Shown in pieces: positions 8,438 to 18,594 of a stretch of 64,000 bases of DNA. A program made the translations under genes and the position numbers. Location: assembly GCF_022288725.1 (NCBI RefSeq), contig NZ_JAKNTA010000002.1, positions 62,924 through 126,923 on the forward strand, read 5' to 3'. The stretch comes from Kitasatospora sp. A2-31 (GTDB lineage Bacteria; Actinomycetota; Actinomycetes; Streptomycetales; Streptomycetaceae). The notes beneath the pieces were generated by a model. That model ran no database searches. It was not told the origin of the DNA and saw nothing but the letters and a program-made list of their open reading frames with translations. Position 1 is the first letter of the stretch; every line of letters starts with the position of its first letter.

Positions 8438-8785
8438 GCGCGTGAACCTGCTTCATACGGAGGAGTCCTGAACCGGCTCAGCATAGATCGTTTGAAGCGG
8501 TTGTCGTACGAATAACTCCTGTGACAGGCGGGCGCCACCGGATGTACACCGAGAGGACCACCGTTGGTCCTTCGCGGGAGCGAGGCGCCGCCGGCCCGCC
8601 GCAGGCAGCCTGATCCACGACAGAGCGGACGAAGCTCCGGACACCGGCGTCGAACGGCCGCGCGGGGCGCCGGGGCCCACCCGCCCCGGCGCCCCGCCCC
8701 TCCACCCCTGGGGGGCCTCCTCCGCAGCCGACGGCCTTCTGTCCGAGGCAATTGGTAACCTCGCTGGTTCGGACGGAGGGAAGGC
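8438..8785. other. Divergent intergenic region with a strong hairpin
   Basis: About 350 bases separate the ALF-repeat gene from the DUF2797 gene. They contain the likely ALF promoter near 8480 and a 15-bp hairpin at 8662-8697. I see no convincing ORF. Because both flanking genes are read outward, the hairpin terminates neither of them. Confidence 0.6.
8662..8697. terminator. Strong hairpin (15-bp perfect stem) in a divergent spacer
   Basis: GCGGGGCGCCGGGGC pairs perfectly with 8683-8697 around a six-base loop. Its place between two divergent genes is unusual for a terminator. It may end an unseen short transcript or act in the 5' leader of the DUF2797 gene about 90 bases downstream. Confidence 0.5.
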
Positions 8786-9712
8786 ATGGGCACAGGGCAG
8801 CAGACGGGCGGCGGGTGGATCTCGACCGGGCTGCAGTGGCGGGACGGCCGGCCGCTGCTCAGCGCCGTGCACGGGCGCCGGGTGCACGAGCGGGTGGCGG
8901 AGCCGGGCACCGTGGTCGGCTGGCTGCTGGGCGGACCCCGGCGCTGCACCGGCGCCTGGCTGGCCGGCGCGACCGAGCGGACGCCCTGCCCGCACCACGC
9001 CGAGATCGAGCCGGACGGCGGCGCCGTCCAGTGCCCCGCCTGCCAGAGCGTGGACCGGGGACTCGCGCTGGCGCGGGACCAGATCCTCGACGACGGGCGC
9101 ACCTACCGCCTCTACCTCGCCTGGTTCGGCGACGGGCTGGTGAAGGTGGGCCTGACCGCCGAGCAGCGCGGCACCAGCCGGCTGCTCGAACAGGGCGCGC
9201 TGGCCTGGACGTTCGCCGCCCGCGGCGCGCTGCCCGCCGTCCGCCGGGCCGAACTCACGATCGCAGCCTCGGGGCTGGCCCGGGAGCGGTTCAACGCCCG
9301 GACGAAGCCGGACCACTGGTGGTCGCCCGGCGACGCCGCGCACCGCCGGACGCTGCTGCTGGACGCCCGTACCGCGGCGCACCGGCTGCTGGCCGGCCAC
9401 GCGGTGGAGCTGCTGGCCGACCACCCGGTCACCGACCACGTCGTGCTCTTCGGCCTGGCCGAAGGGGCCCCGGCCGCCTACGGGCGGATCGAGACGCTGG
9501 CTCCGGGCGCGGTGGTCGCCGGGGCGCTGCGCCCGCCGATCGGCCGCCACCTGCTGCTCGACCAGCCGGACGGTGCCGAGCCGCTGCTGCTCGACACCCG
9601 GCTGCTGACCGGGTGGACGCTCACCCAGGCGGCCGGCCGTCCGGCGTCGGGGCTGGTCGTGCGACCGCGAGTGCGTCCCGAGGTGCCGGACACCCAGGAG
9701 GCGCTGTTCTGA
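8786..9712 (+). CDS. DUF2797 domain protein
   Basis: 308 residues, ATG with GGAGGGAAGGC directly upstream. It resembles the DUF2797 family throughout: an early RRCTGAWL segment, a Cys/His cluster CPHH...CPAC (about 72-93) that looks like a zinc ribbon, then YRLYLAWFGDGLVKVGLT. The last segment is reminiscent of a GIY-YIG-type strand pair, but I would not claim nuclease activity. The family's function is unknown. The gene stands alone, with a possible TAACCT -10 at 8756. Confidence 0.85.
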   Translation: MGTGQQTGGGWISTGLQWRDGRPLLSAVHGRRVHERVAEPGTVVGWLLGGPRRCTGAWLAGATERTPCPHHAEIEPDGGAVQCPACQSVDRGLALARDQILDDGRTYRLYLAWFGDGLVKVGLTAEQRGTSRLLEQGALAWTFAARGALPAVRRAELTIAASGLARERFNARTKPDHWWSPGDAAHRRTLLLDARTAAHRLLAGHAVELLADHPVTDHVVLFGLAEGAPAAYGRIETLAPGAVVAGALRPPIGRHLLLDQPDGAEPLLLDTRLLTGWTLTQAAGRPASGLVVRPRVRPEVPDTQEALF

Positions 9713-9775
9713 CGGCGCGCGGCCGACTGGTCGCCGCCCGGCCGTCGCTCCGGCCACCGCCCGGGCGGACGGCAG

Positions 9776-9833
9776 CCCCGCCGCTCAGGCCAACGTGCCG
9801 CGCACCCCGCCGCTCAGGCCAGCTTGCCGCGCA
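9776..9833. repeat. 29-bp tandem duplication
   Basis: Two 29-bp units (9776-9804 and 9805-9833) differ at two positions within the block AACG/GCTT. The right copy encodes the last residues and stop of the zinc-ribbon gene on the minus strand. The left copy lies just beyond that stop and would encode the same C-terminal end again. Confidence 0.85.
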
Positions 9834-10116
9834 CCCCGCCCGGGCCCGACCGCGCGCGACGCGACGCCGGGGGCCGGGACGGCCGGACGTCGCTGCGGGC
9901 GGGCGGCTCGGCCTCCGCCGCCCGACGCGCGAGCGCGGCCCGCGCGGCGGCCAGCGCCACCCGCGCGAGCAGGGGGTCCTCCCGGACGCCCGCAGCGCGG
10001 TTGGCCGCCTGGCAGTGCGCGCACCAGACGGGCGAGGCGGGCCCGTCCGGGTACACCATGCCCTCCGGCGGTAGGTAGTGGGCGCCGCACTCGACGCACT
10101 CGAAGACCATCCTCAT
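9814..10116 (-). CDS. Small zinc-ribbon protein, hypothetical
   Basis: 100 residues. The start at 10116 is chosen because its ATG overlaps the stop of the preceding minus-strand gene (ATGA), which implies coupled translation; a second ATG follows two codons later. The N-terminus has CVEC (about 7-10) and CAHC (about 32-35), a treble-clef or ribbon-type zinc site. The rest is Ala-helical and ends in an Arg/Pro/Ser-rich basic tail. Function unknown; such proteins may bind nucleic acid. Its end carries a tandem 29-bp duplication. Confidence 0.75.
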   Translation of the reverse strand: MRMVFECVECGAHYLPPEGMVYPDGPASPVWCAHCQAANRAAGVREDPLLARVALAAARAALARRAAEAEPPARSDVRPSRPPASRRARSGPGGVRGKLA

Positions 10117-10277
10117 CCGACGATCACCGTCCCGGATCCGTGGCACCGACCGCATGGCGACCAGAAGGTGTCGACCCTCGGCACCATGCTCCCTTCCTCG
10201 TCCAGCTCGACCGAGGCTTCGGTCTTCTGGGTCCCCCCGGACCCGCCACACCCGGTGCAGGCCTGAACCTCAGGCAT
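10113..10277 (-). CDS. Tiny DnaJ-type zinc-finger protein
   Basis: 54 residues with a perfect AAGGAGG SD six bases before the ATG. Two CxxCxGxG motifs (CTGCGGSG near residue 7 and CGRCHGSG near residue 42) match the repeat of the DnaJ central zinc domain. No J domain is present. Its stop overlaps the start of the next zinc-ribbon gene by four bases, so the two are co-translated. The 4-Cys pattern strongly suggests one bound zinc. Function unknown. Confidence 0.8.
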   Translation of the reverse strand: MPEVQACTGCGGSGGTQKTEASVELDEEGSMVPRVDTFWSPCGRCHGSGTVIVG

Positions 10278-10426
10278 ATGACCCTCCTTGGCGCGGGGAC
10301 CCACCGTAGCGCGAATCGCCGCGACGGGCGCCGCTCCTGGCGAACGACCACCCGTGTGGGGAGCGCACGGCCCACCGGCACGCGCCGCCCGTGCGACCTG
10401 GGCCGGTGCGCGACGGCCCCCGGACA

Positions 10427-10466
10427 CGCCGGTGGGCCCCTCCCGCCAGGAAGGGGCCCACCGGCG
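10427..10466. terminator. Intrinsic terminator after sdhB
   Basis: A 15-bp perfect stem (10427-10441 with 10452-10466) around a ten-base loop, ten bases past the sdhB stop on the minus strand. Confidence 0.85.
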
Positions 10467-10476
10467 AGCTCCGCTT

Positions 10477-11210
10477 TCAGCCGAGGGAGCTGCGGAGGAA
10501 CTCGCGGTTCATCGCCGCGATGCTCGGCAGCGGGATGCCCTTCGGACAGGCGGTGGCGCACTCGCCGGTGTTGGTGCAGCCGCCGAAGCCCTCGGCGTCC
10601 ATCGCGGCGACCATGTTCCGCACCCGGGACTTCCGCTCCGGCGCGCCCTGCGGCAGGACGTTGAGGTGGACCACCTTGGCGGAGGTGAACAGCATCGCCG
10701 AGCCGTTCGGGCAGGCGGCGACGCAGGCGCCGCAGCCGATGCACTCGGCGTGCTCGAAGGCCGTGTCGGCGGCCTCCTTGGGCACCGGCGTGGCGTGGGC
10801 GTCGGGTGCGCTGCCGGTCGGGGCGGTGATGTAGCCGCCGGAGCCGATGATGCGGTCGAACGCCGAACGGTCCACCACCAGGTCCTTGACCACCGGGAAG
10901 GCCGAGGCCCGCCACGGCTCGACGTCGATGGTGTCGCCGTCCTTGAAGTGCCGCATGTGCAGCTGGCAGGTGGTGGTCCGCTCGGGGCCGTGGGCCTGGC
11001 CGTTGATGACCATGCCGCAGGCGCCGCAGATGCCCTCGCGGCAGTCGTGGTCGAAGGCGACGGGCGTGTCGCCGCGGGTGATCAGCTCCTCGTTGAGGGT
11101 GTCGAGCATCTCCAGGAAGGACATGTCGGGGCTGATCCCCGAGACCTTGTAGGTGGTCATCGAGCCGGGTGCGTCCGGGCCCGCCTGGCGCCAGATGCGC
11201 AGGGTGAGGT

Positions 11211-11214
<4 letters not shown>
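10477..11214 (-). CDS. sdhB: Succinate dehydrogenase iron-sulfur subunit
   Basis: 245 residues. It carries the [2Fe-2S] ligands CREGICGAC...C (Cys58, 63, 66, 83) and the C-terminal ferredoxin-like part with [12 protein letters not shown] (158-168) and C...CATACP (213-224) for the [4Fe-4S] and [3Fe-4S] clusters. It passes electrons from the flavoprotein to the cytochrome b subunit in the membrane. Its ATG overlaps the sdhA stop (ATGA), so the two are coupled. It is the last gene of sdhCAB and is followed by a terminator. Confidence 0.97.
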
Positions 11215-13202
<1,988 letters not shown>

Positions 13203-13207
13203 GGTGC

Positions 13208-13912
13208 TCAACTCACCACTCCGGTCATCACGGCCACGGGGACGGACAGGAAGCCCACGGTCAGCACCAGGGCCAGGCCGTTGGCGGCCAGCTTCAGCGC
13301 CTTCTCCCGGCGGGCGTTGGAGGCGCCGAGGGTCTGCGCGGCGCTCCAGAACCCGTGCCGGATGTGCAGACCGACGGCCAGCATCGCGACGACGTAGATC
13401 ACGCAGCTGTACCAGTTCGAGAACGACGCCACGATGTTCTGGTACGGCTTGCCGTGCTCCGCGTTGGGGTTCACGGTGAGCGTGGTCAGGTCCAGGATGT
13501 GCCAGACGATGAACAGCCCGAGGATCACCCCGCCCCAGCGCATCGTCCGGGTCGCGTAGCTCGCCCGCCGCCGCTTGTGTACGTACTTGCTCGGCCGGGC
13601 CGCGATGTCGCGCCGGCTCAGCTGGTACGCGGACACGCCGTGCAGCACCACGGCGGCGAGCAGGCCGGCGCGGGCGATCCAGAGGAACCACTCGTACCGC
13701 AGGAACGGCTCCCCGAGGGTGCGCAGCCAGTGCGCGTAGCCGTTCAGCTCGTCCGGACCGAAGAAGATCTTCAGGTTGCCCAGCATGTGGGCGACCAGGT
13801 ACAGCAGCATGACCAGTCCGCTGACGGCCATGACGGCCTTCTTGCCGACGGTCGACCGCCACAGCGTCACCAGTGTGGACGGGTGCCGGGCCGTCCGAGT
13901 CGCGGTTGTCAT
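13208..13912 (-). CDS. sdhC: Succinate dehydrogenase cytochrome b subunit
   Basis: 234 residues with about five membrane helices. His42 (AHMLGNLK), His91 (LHGVSAYQ), His138 (VWHILDLTT) and His183 (GLHIRHGF) sit within helices and are likely ligands of two b haems. This single-subunit anchor defines the sdhCAB arrangement. It is the first gene of the operon and lies divergent from the LysR regulator, sharing a 96-bp promoter region. Confidence 0.94.
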   Translation of the reverse strand: MTTATRTARHPSTLVTLWRSTVGKKAVMAVSGLVMLLYLVAHMLGNLKIFFGPDELNGYAHWLRTLGEPFLRYEWFLWIARAGLLAAVVLHGVSAYQLSRRDIAARPSKYVHKRRRASYATRTMRWGGVILGLFIVWHILDLTTLTVNPNAEHGKPYQNIVASFSNWYSCVIYVVAMLAVGLHIRHGFWSAAQTLGASNARREKALKLAANGLALVLTVGFLSVPVAVMTGVVS

Positions 13913-13969
13913 GGCGTCAACGGTAGGGACGGGCCGTCCAGTGCGTCCAAGACATGATGCGGCTCGCCG

Positions 13970-13988
13970 CGATAGCCAGTACCTATCG
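13970..13988. promoter_or_regulatory. LysR-type operator (ATAG-N7-CTAT palindrome)
   Basis: CGATAG-N7-CTATCG is a perfect 6-7-6 inverted repeat containing the LysR T-N11-A signature (T13973, A13985). It lies 20 bp before the LysR gene and 58 bp before sdhC. Autoregulation and control of the sdh operon are likely. Confidence 0.65.
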
Positions 13989-14008
13989 ACCACGCCTATC
14001 CTGGCCGG

Positions 14009-14935
14009 GTGCAGCTCCAGCAACTCCGCTACTTCGTCGCGGTCGCCGAGACCCGCCACTTCACCCGGGCCGCCGAGGCGGCCCACGTCGCCCAGCCCTC
14101 GCTCTCCCAGCAGATCCGCGCCCTGGAGCGCGAGCTGGGTGCCGAGCTGTTCCACCGCACCCGGGGCAACATCGCCCTCACCGACGCCGGCGACGCGCTG
14201 CTGCCGCTCGCCCGGCGCATCCTCGCCGACACCGAGAGCGCCCGGCTGGCCGTTCAGGAGACGGTCCAGCTGCGCCGCGGCCGGGTCCGGCTCGGGGCGC
14301 CGCCGAGCCTGTGCACCAGCCTGGTGCCGGACGTGCTGCGGGTCTTCCGGGACCGCTACCCGGGCGTGGCGCTGCTGGTCCGCGAGGGCGGCTCGCGCGA
14401 CCTGGTCCGCACCCTCGCGGCGGGCGAACTGGACCTCGCGCTGATCATCACACCGCCGAGCGGCGAGGCGGCGCCCGCGCTGGACGTGACCGAGCTGCTG
14501 CACGAGGAACTGGTGCTGGTCTCGCGGTCGGCCGAGGGGCGGCGCCGCAAGGTGCGGGTGGCGGAGCTGCGCGGGCGGCCCCTGGTGATGTTCCGCGAGG
14601 GCTACGACGTCCGCGAGGCGACGCTGGAGGCCTGCCGGGCGGCCGGGTTCGAGCCGGAGTTCGCGGTGGAGGGCGGCGAGATGGACGCGGTGCTCGGCTT
14701 CGTCGGGGCCGGGCTCGGGCCGGCCGTACTGCCGGGCATGGTGGCGGCCCGCTCCGGGCTGGCCGTCACGCCGTTCGCCGGGCCCGGCCTGGGGCGGACC
14801 ATCGCCGTGGCGCACGGCCGCGAGGTGCCGCTCACCCGGGCCTCGGCCGCGCTGCGCGAGACCCTGCTCGCCCATTTGCGCGACGCCGCCCGGGACGGCG
14901 ACCTGCCGCCGGGCACCCGGCTGCTGCTGGCCTGA
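14009..14935 (+). CDS. LysR-family transcriptional regulator
   Basis: 308 residues from GTG. The N-terminal winged helix (about 1-60) starts MQLQQLRYFVAVAETRHFT and contains AAHVAQPSLSQQIRALE. The effector-binding domain runs from about residue 90 to the end. Divergent placement with sdhCAB and a T-N11-A palindrome between them make that operon the natural target. The effector is unknown; a TCA intermediate is plausible. Confidence 0.94.
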   Translation: MQLQQLRYFVAVAETRHFTRAAEAAHVAQPSLSQQIRALERELGAELFHRTRGNIALTDAGDALLPLARRILADTESARLAVQETVQLRRGRVRLGAPPSLCTSLVPDVLRVFRDRYPGVALLVREGGSRDLVRTLAAGELDLALIITPPSGEAAPALDVTELLHEELVLVSRSAEGRRRKVRVAELRGRPLVMFREGYDVREATLEACRAAGFEPEFAVEGGEMDAVLGFVGAGLGPAVLPGMVAARSGLAVTPFAGPGLGRTIAVAHGREVPLTRASAALRETLLAHLRDAARDGDLPPGTRLLLA

Positions 14936-15245
14936 GCGGGGCGCCGGCACCGTGCCGCCGGGCGTACGCCGGCCGACCGCCGGGTCCGCCGTACCCGACC
15001 GCTGGACCCGACCGCCGTGCCCGACCGCCGGTCCGCCGTGCCCGACCGTTCGTACGAATGGTTGGCATGGTACGCGAAGCACCCGAATCGTGATCCGGAA
15101 CCACCGGTGGCCCGGAACCCCGTGTTCACGGGCGTGCGTCCCGTGCAGTGACCGCGGTGCCGTATGGTGCGTCGCCGCAGAACCGAGCCGGCAGAGCCGG
15201 GCCGGCAGTGACGGGCGAGCAGGGACTCACGGGGAGTACGACGCG
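14936..15245. other. Intergenic region before kinase 1: short repeats and a palindrome
   Basis: About 310 bases without a gene. Four copies of CCCGACCG occur at 14994, 15007, 15020 and 15041 (spacing 13, 13, 21). They run into the palindrome ACCG-TTCGTACGAA-TGGT (15045-15062). Downstream of this lies plain GC-rich leader to the kinase start. Confidence 0.6.
15045..15062. promoter_or_regulatory. Palindromic operator candidate upstream of kinase 1
   Basis: ACCGTTCGTACGAATGGT is an 18-bp palindrome with one mismatched pair around a perfect TTCGTACGAA core. It is 184 bp before the kinase start and preceded by four CCCGACCG repeats. The binding protein is unknown. Confidence 0.4.
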
Positions 15246-17189
15246 ATGGGCGACGGGAAGCAGCTGGACGGCAGACCGGTCGGGGGCGACGGCGCCCCCC
15301 TCGGCGGCACGCCGGAGATCGAGGACGAGCGACCCTGGGAGCTCCCCGACTACCTCCACGAGCGGGAGCTCGGTGCAGGCGCCAGCGGCCGGGTCGTGCT
15401 CGCCCGCCACCGGGAGACCGGCACTCCGGTGGCGATCAAGTACCTGCACGGCTCCGTCGGCAGCTCCGGCCTGCGCGAGGAGGCGGAGGTCCTCGCGGCC
15501 GTCGACTCCCCGCACGTCACCCGGCTCTACGAGTACGTGGAGGGCGAGCGCGGCGCGGCCATCGTGATGGAGCTGGTGGACGGCATCGCGCTGCGCGACC
15601 TGCTCCGTGCCGAGGGCGCCACCACCCCGGAGGCCGCCCTGGTGGTCCTGAAGGGCTCGCTGCTGGGCCTGGCCGCCGCCCACGAGGCCGGGGTGGTGCA
15701 CCGCGACTACAAGCCCGCCAACGTCCTGGTCGACACGGCCGGCACCTCCAAGCTGGTCGACTTCGGCATCGCGGTGGCGCGCGGGGAGGAGGGCGACGTC
15801 TCCGGCACGCCCGCGTACATGCCGCCCGAGCAGTGGGCGGGGCGCCCCGCCTCGCCCGCCGGCGACGTCTACGCCGCCACCGTCACGTTCTTCGAGTGCC
15901 TGACCGGTGCCCGCCCCTACGCCGGCACCACGATCGCCGAGCTCGCGGTCCAGCACACCGAGGCCCCGATCCCGGCCGAGCAGGCGCCGGACCCGGTCCG
16001 CCCGCTCATCCTCGCGGGCCTGGCCAAGGACCCCGCGGACCGCCCCGACAGCGCGGCCGCCCTGGTCGAGGAGCTGGAGGCCGTCGCGACGGCCGCGTAC
16101 GGGCCGGACTGGGAGGAGAAGGGCTGCCTCGACCTGGTCGCGCTGCTGGCCCTGCTCGCGGTGCTGCTGCCCGGTGCCGGCGGTGCCGGCGGCGGCACCG
16201 CGCTGGCCCACACCGCCCTGGGCGGCGGGGGCGCGGTCGGTGCGGAGGCGGCGGCCGGCACCGTCCTCGCGGCGGGCGTGGACGCCGCCGCCGAGGCCGG
16301 CACCGCTCCGGCGGCCCCGGTCCGGGAGACGCTGGTCCGCCGCGGCGCCCGGCTCGGCGGTCGCGGCAAGGCGCTCGCCGGGGTCGTGGCCGGCACTCTG
16401 ACCCTGGCCACGCTGGCGGGCATGGCGATGGCGGGAGCCGCCGACGGCGGCGCCCACACGGTCACCGGCGGCGCAGCCCCCGAGGCCACCACGACGCTCG
16501 GCACCACCGACCCGACCGGCGCACCGTCGCCCGCGGCGAGCAGCGCCACGGACACGCCGTCCGCCTCGCCGTCCGCCTCGACCGGCACGCCGTCGGCCTC
16601 CGGAAGCCCGAGCGCCACCGCCACGGCGGGTTCCCCGACGGCCGGGCCCTCCGGGTCCTCGCCGGTCGCCGGGGCGCCGACTACCAAGGGCGCCCCGCCG
16701 GCCACCGGAGCCCCCGCGCCCGGGCAGCCGACCCCGCCGCCCGCCGGCCCGGCCTCACCGCCCCCGACCGCCCAGCCCGCGGGCCCGGCCGCCCCCACGA
16801 CCGTCGTCGCACCGACGCCGGTCGTCACCCCCACGCCGACCCCGACCGTGGCGCCGGCCACCCTCGCGGTCAGCACGGTGAACCTGGACTCGCTGACCTG
16901 CAGCGGCCGTTGGAGCCTGAGCGCGACGGTCACGGTGGTCGCCCAGGGCACCGGCAGCGGGACGCTGACGCTGAGCTGGTACCACACCTCCGGCGGACGG
17001 TCGGTCACCGTCGCGACCGACACGGTGGTGATCCAGGGCGGTCGCGCCACGGTCACCCGGGCGCACGACTTCGGCTCGGCCGACACCTTCCCGACCTGGG
17101 GTGTGCGGATCGGCACCAGCCCGGCGGCGGCCAAGCCGGGCAGGACGTCGGCCGAGACGGCCGCCTTCCTCTGCGACCCGCCCCGCTGA
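15246..17189 (+). CDS. Membrane Ser/Thr protein kinase with extracellular beta-domain (copy 1)
   Basis: 647 residues. The kinase domain spans about 36-285: glycine loop ELGAGASGRVV, Lys65 (VAIKYL), HRDYKPANV (152-160), DFG (172-174) and SGTPAYMPPEQW. The activation segment between DFG and SGT is short and lacks the TxT autophosphorylation pair of PknB-type kinases. Residues about 296-309 are hydrophobic. A membrane helix at about 376-398 is followed by a Ser/Thr/Pro/Ala-rich stalk (~400-540) and a C-terminal beta-rich domain with two Cys, likely extracellular. There are no PASTA repeats. It is followed at 139 bp by the TVRL-repeat partner gene, and the pair is duplicated at 19.3-22.2 kb. It presumably phosphorylates Thr residues of the partner. 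Confidence 0.95.
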   Translation: MGDGKQLDGRPVGGDGAPLGGTPEIEDERPWELPDYLHERELGAGASGRVVLARHRETGTPVAIKYLHGSVGSSGLREEAEVLAAVDSPHVTRLYEYVEGERGAAIVMELVDGIALRDLLRAEGATTPEAALVVLKGSLLGLAAAHEAGVVHRDYKPANVLVDTAGTSKLVDFGIAVARGEEGDVSGTPAYMPPEQWAGRPASPAGDVYAATVTFFECLTGARPYAGTTIAELAVQHTEAPIPAEQAPDPVRPLILAGLAKDPADRPDSAAALVEELEAVATAAYGPDWEEKGCLDLVALLALLAVLLPGAGGAGGGTALAHTALGGGGAVGAEAAAGTVLAAGVDAAAEAGTAPAAPVRETLVRRGARLGGRGKALAGVVAGTLTLATLAGMAMAGAADGGAHTVTGGAAPEATTTLGTTDPTGAPSPAASSATDTPSASPSASTGTPSASGSPSATATAGSPTAGPSGSSPVAGAPTTKGAPPATGAPAPGQPTPPPAGPASPPPTAQPAGPAAPTTVVAPTPVVTPTPTPTVAPATLAVSTVNLDSLTCSGRWSLSATVTVVAQGTGSGTLTLSWYHTSGGRSVTVATDTVVIQGGRATVTRAHDFGSADTFPTWGVRIGTSPAAAKPGRTSAETAAFLCDPPR

Positions 17190-17328
17190 GCCGGCGCCGC
17201 TGGGCCCGGGGCGCTGCGCCCCGGCCCCCCGGTCCGCCGAGCCGGCGCCGGCAACGCCTTCCACCGATCCGGTCCCTCACCGACCGGCCCCCGAACCCCT
17301 CGTCCCCACCCCGCTCTCCGGAGGAGCC

Positions 17329-18411
17329 ATGTCCACGTCCCGCCCCGACTCCGCCGCGGCCCCGGCGCCCGAACCGGACCGGACCGTGCGGCTCGGCGCG
17401 GCCCCGAAGGACGTCGAGGCGACGGTCCGGCTCGGGTCCGGTCCGGCGGCGGAGGAACTGACGGTACGCCTGACCGGTGCCCCGGAGGACGCCGAGCAGA
17501 CGGTTCGGCTCGGGTCGGAGGCGGTTGCGGGGGAGCAGACCGTGCGCCTGGCCGGGGGCTCCGAAGCCGTCGAGGCGACGGTCCGGCTGGAGTCCGGCCC
17601 GGTGACCGGGGAGCAGACCGTCCGGCAGGCCCGGAGGACCGCGGGACCGGCCGCCGCCGAGCCGGACACCGAGGCCACCGTCCGGCTCGACGCCGACGAC
17701 CCGGGGAGCGCGACCTTCCTCGACCCCCGGGTCTGGGGCGGCGCGCCGCAGGCGGGGGAGACCAGCACGCTGGTGGACACCCGGACGGGCGGCAGGACGG
17801 TACCCGCCCCGCCGGCGGCGGACGAGACGGACGCAACCGGCACCGTGGAGAGCGCCGCTACCGCCCCGACCGACTCCTCACCCACCGGTGGCCGGAAGGA
17901 GGAACGTTCCTTCGCCCCCGGCGAGCTGCGACGCTTCGGCCCCGGGGTCCCGCCGCAGGCCGCCGCCGTCTGGCACGGCGCCGCCGTCCCCGACCGGGAG
18001 CAGCCGGGACGCCGCCGGGCATCGCGGTGGTTGGTGCCGCTGGCGGTGCTGCTGGCCGTCCTGGCCCTGCTGGCCTTCCTGTTCTGGCGCTTCACCTCGC
18101 CCGCCCTGGCGGTCACCGGCGTCGGCGTGACCACCGACCCCGCGGGCCCCGGCTGCGGCGGCACGGCGGTGATCACGGCCACGGTGGAGACCGACGGCGG
18201 CGCCGGCACCATCCGCTACCGCTGGCTGCGCAGCGACGGCACCACCTCCGACGAGATCCGCCAGGACGTCGAATCGGGCGCCCGCAAGGCCGACCTGGTG
18301 CTGCGCTGGAGCTTCGAGGGCCGCGGCGAGCTCCAGGCGACCGCGACCCTGCAGATCCTCTCACCGGACGCCCGCACCGCAGCCGTCTCCTTCCCCTACC
18401 GCTGTTCCTGA
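17329..18411 (+). CDS. Single-pass membrane protein with TVRL phospho-acceptor-like repeats (copy 1)
   Basis: 360 residues, ATG with GGAGGAGCC upstream. The N-terminal cytoplasmic tail has seven units (D/E)-x-T-V-R-(L/Q) with Thr at 19, 32, 45, 58, 71, 84 and 97, exactly 13 apart, and an eighth at 117. Two further blocks are shared with copy 2: SATFLDPRVWG (about 127-137) and RRFGPGVPPQAAAVWHG (201-217). A membrane helix (234-254) leads to a beta-rich ectodomain with CGGTAVITATV and a terminal Cys. Acidic residues at -2 and Leu at +3 fit the preference described for actinobacterial STPKs, so the tail is probably a multisite substrate of the adjacent kinase. No known family name was recognised. 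Confidence 0.9.
   Translation: MSTSRPDSAAAPAPEPDRTVRLGAAPKDVEATVRLGSGPAAEELTVRLTGAPEDAEQTVRLGSEAVAGEQTVRLAGGSEAVEATVRLESGPVTGEQTVRQARRTAGPAAAEPDTEATVRLDADDPGSATFLDPRVWGGAPQAGETSTLVDTRTGGRTVPAPPAADETDATGTVESAATAPTDSSPTGGRKEERSFAPGELRRFGPGVPPQAAAVWHGAAVPDREQPGRRRASRWLVPLAVLLAVLALLAFLFWRFTSPALAVTGVGVTTDPAGPGCGGTAVITATVETDGGAGTIRYRWLRSDGTTSDEIRQDVESGARKADLVLRWSFEGRGELQATATLQILSPDARTAAVSFPYRCS
17374..17634 (+). repeat. 39-bp (13-residue) in-frame tandem repeats coding TVRL units
   Basis: Seven consecutive 13-codon units, each with one TVRL or TVRQ core, plus diverged flanks rich in Gly, Glu and Pro. DNA identity between units is partial, so the period has been held by selection on the protein rather than by recent duplication alone. 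Confidence 0.85.
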
Positions 18412-18539
18412 GCCGCGCGGAGGGAGTGCTCGGGCGTCCCGGCTCCCCGGCACCGGGACGGCGGACGCCTTGCGCGACGTGTGGACGGGAGAGGGTTCCG
18501 CCGGCGCGGCGGACGGCCTTCCGTGGACGGGCGAAGCGC

Positions 18540-18583
18540 GACGTGGACGGGCCCGGGGCGGCTGCCCCGGGCCCGTCCACGTC
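18540..18583. terminator. Bidirectional terminator, 20-bp perfect stem
   Basis: Two perfectly complementary 20-base arms (18540-18559 and 18564-18583) flank a GGCT tetraloop between the converging TVRL-protein and glutathione-peroxidase genes. The arm's GTGGACGGG core also occurs alone at 18480 and 18521, as if copied. Confidence 0.92.
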
Positions 18584-18594
18584 GCCGGCTGCGG

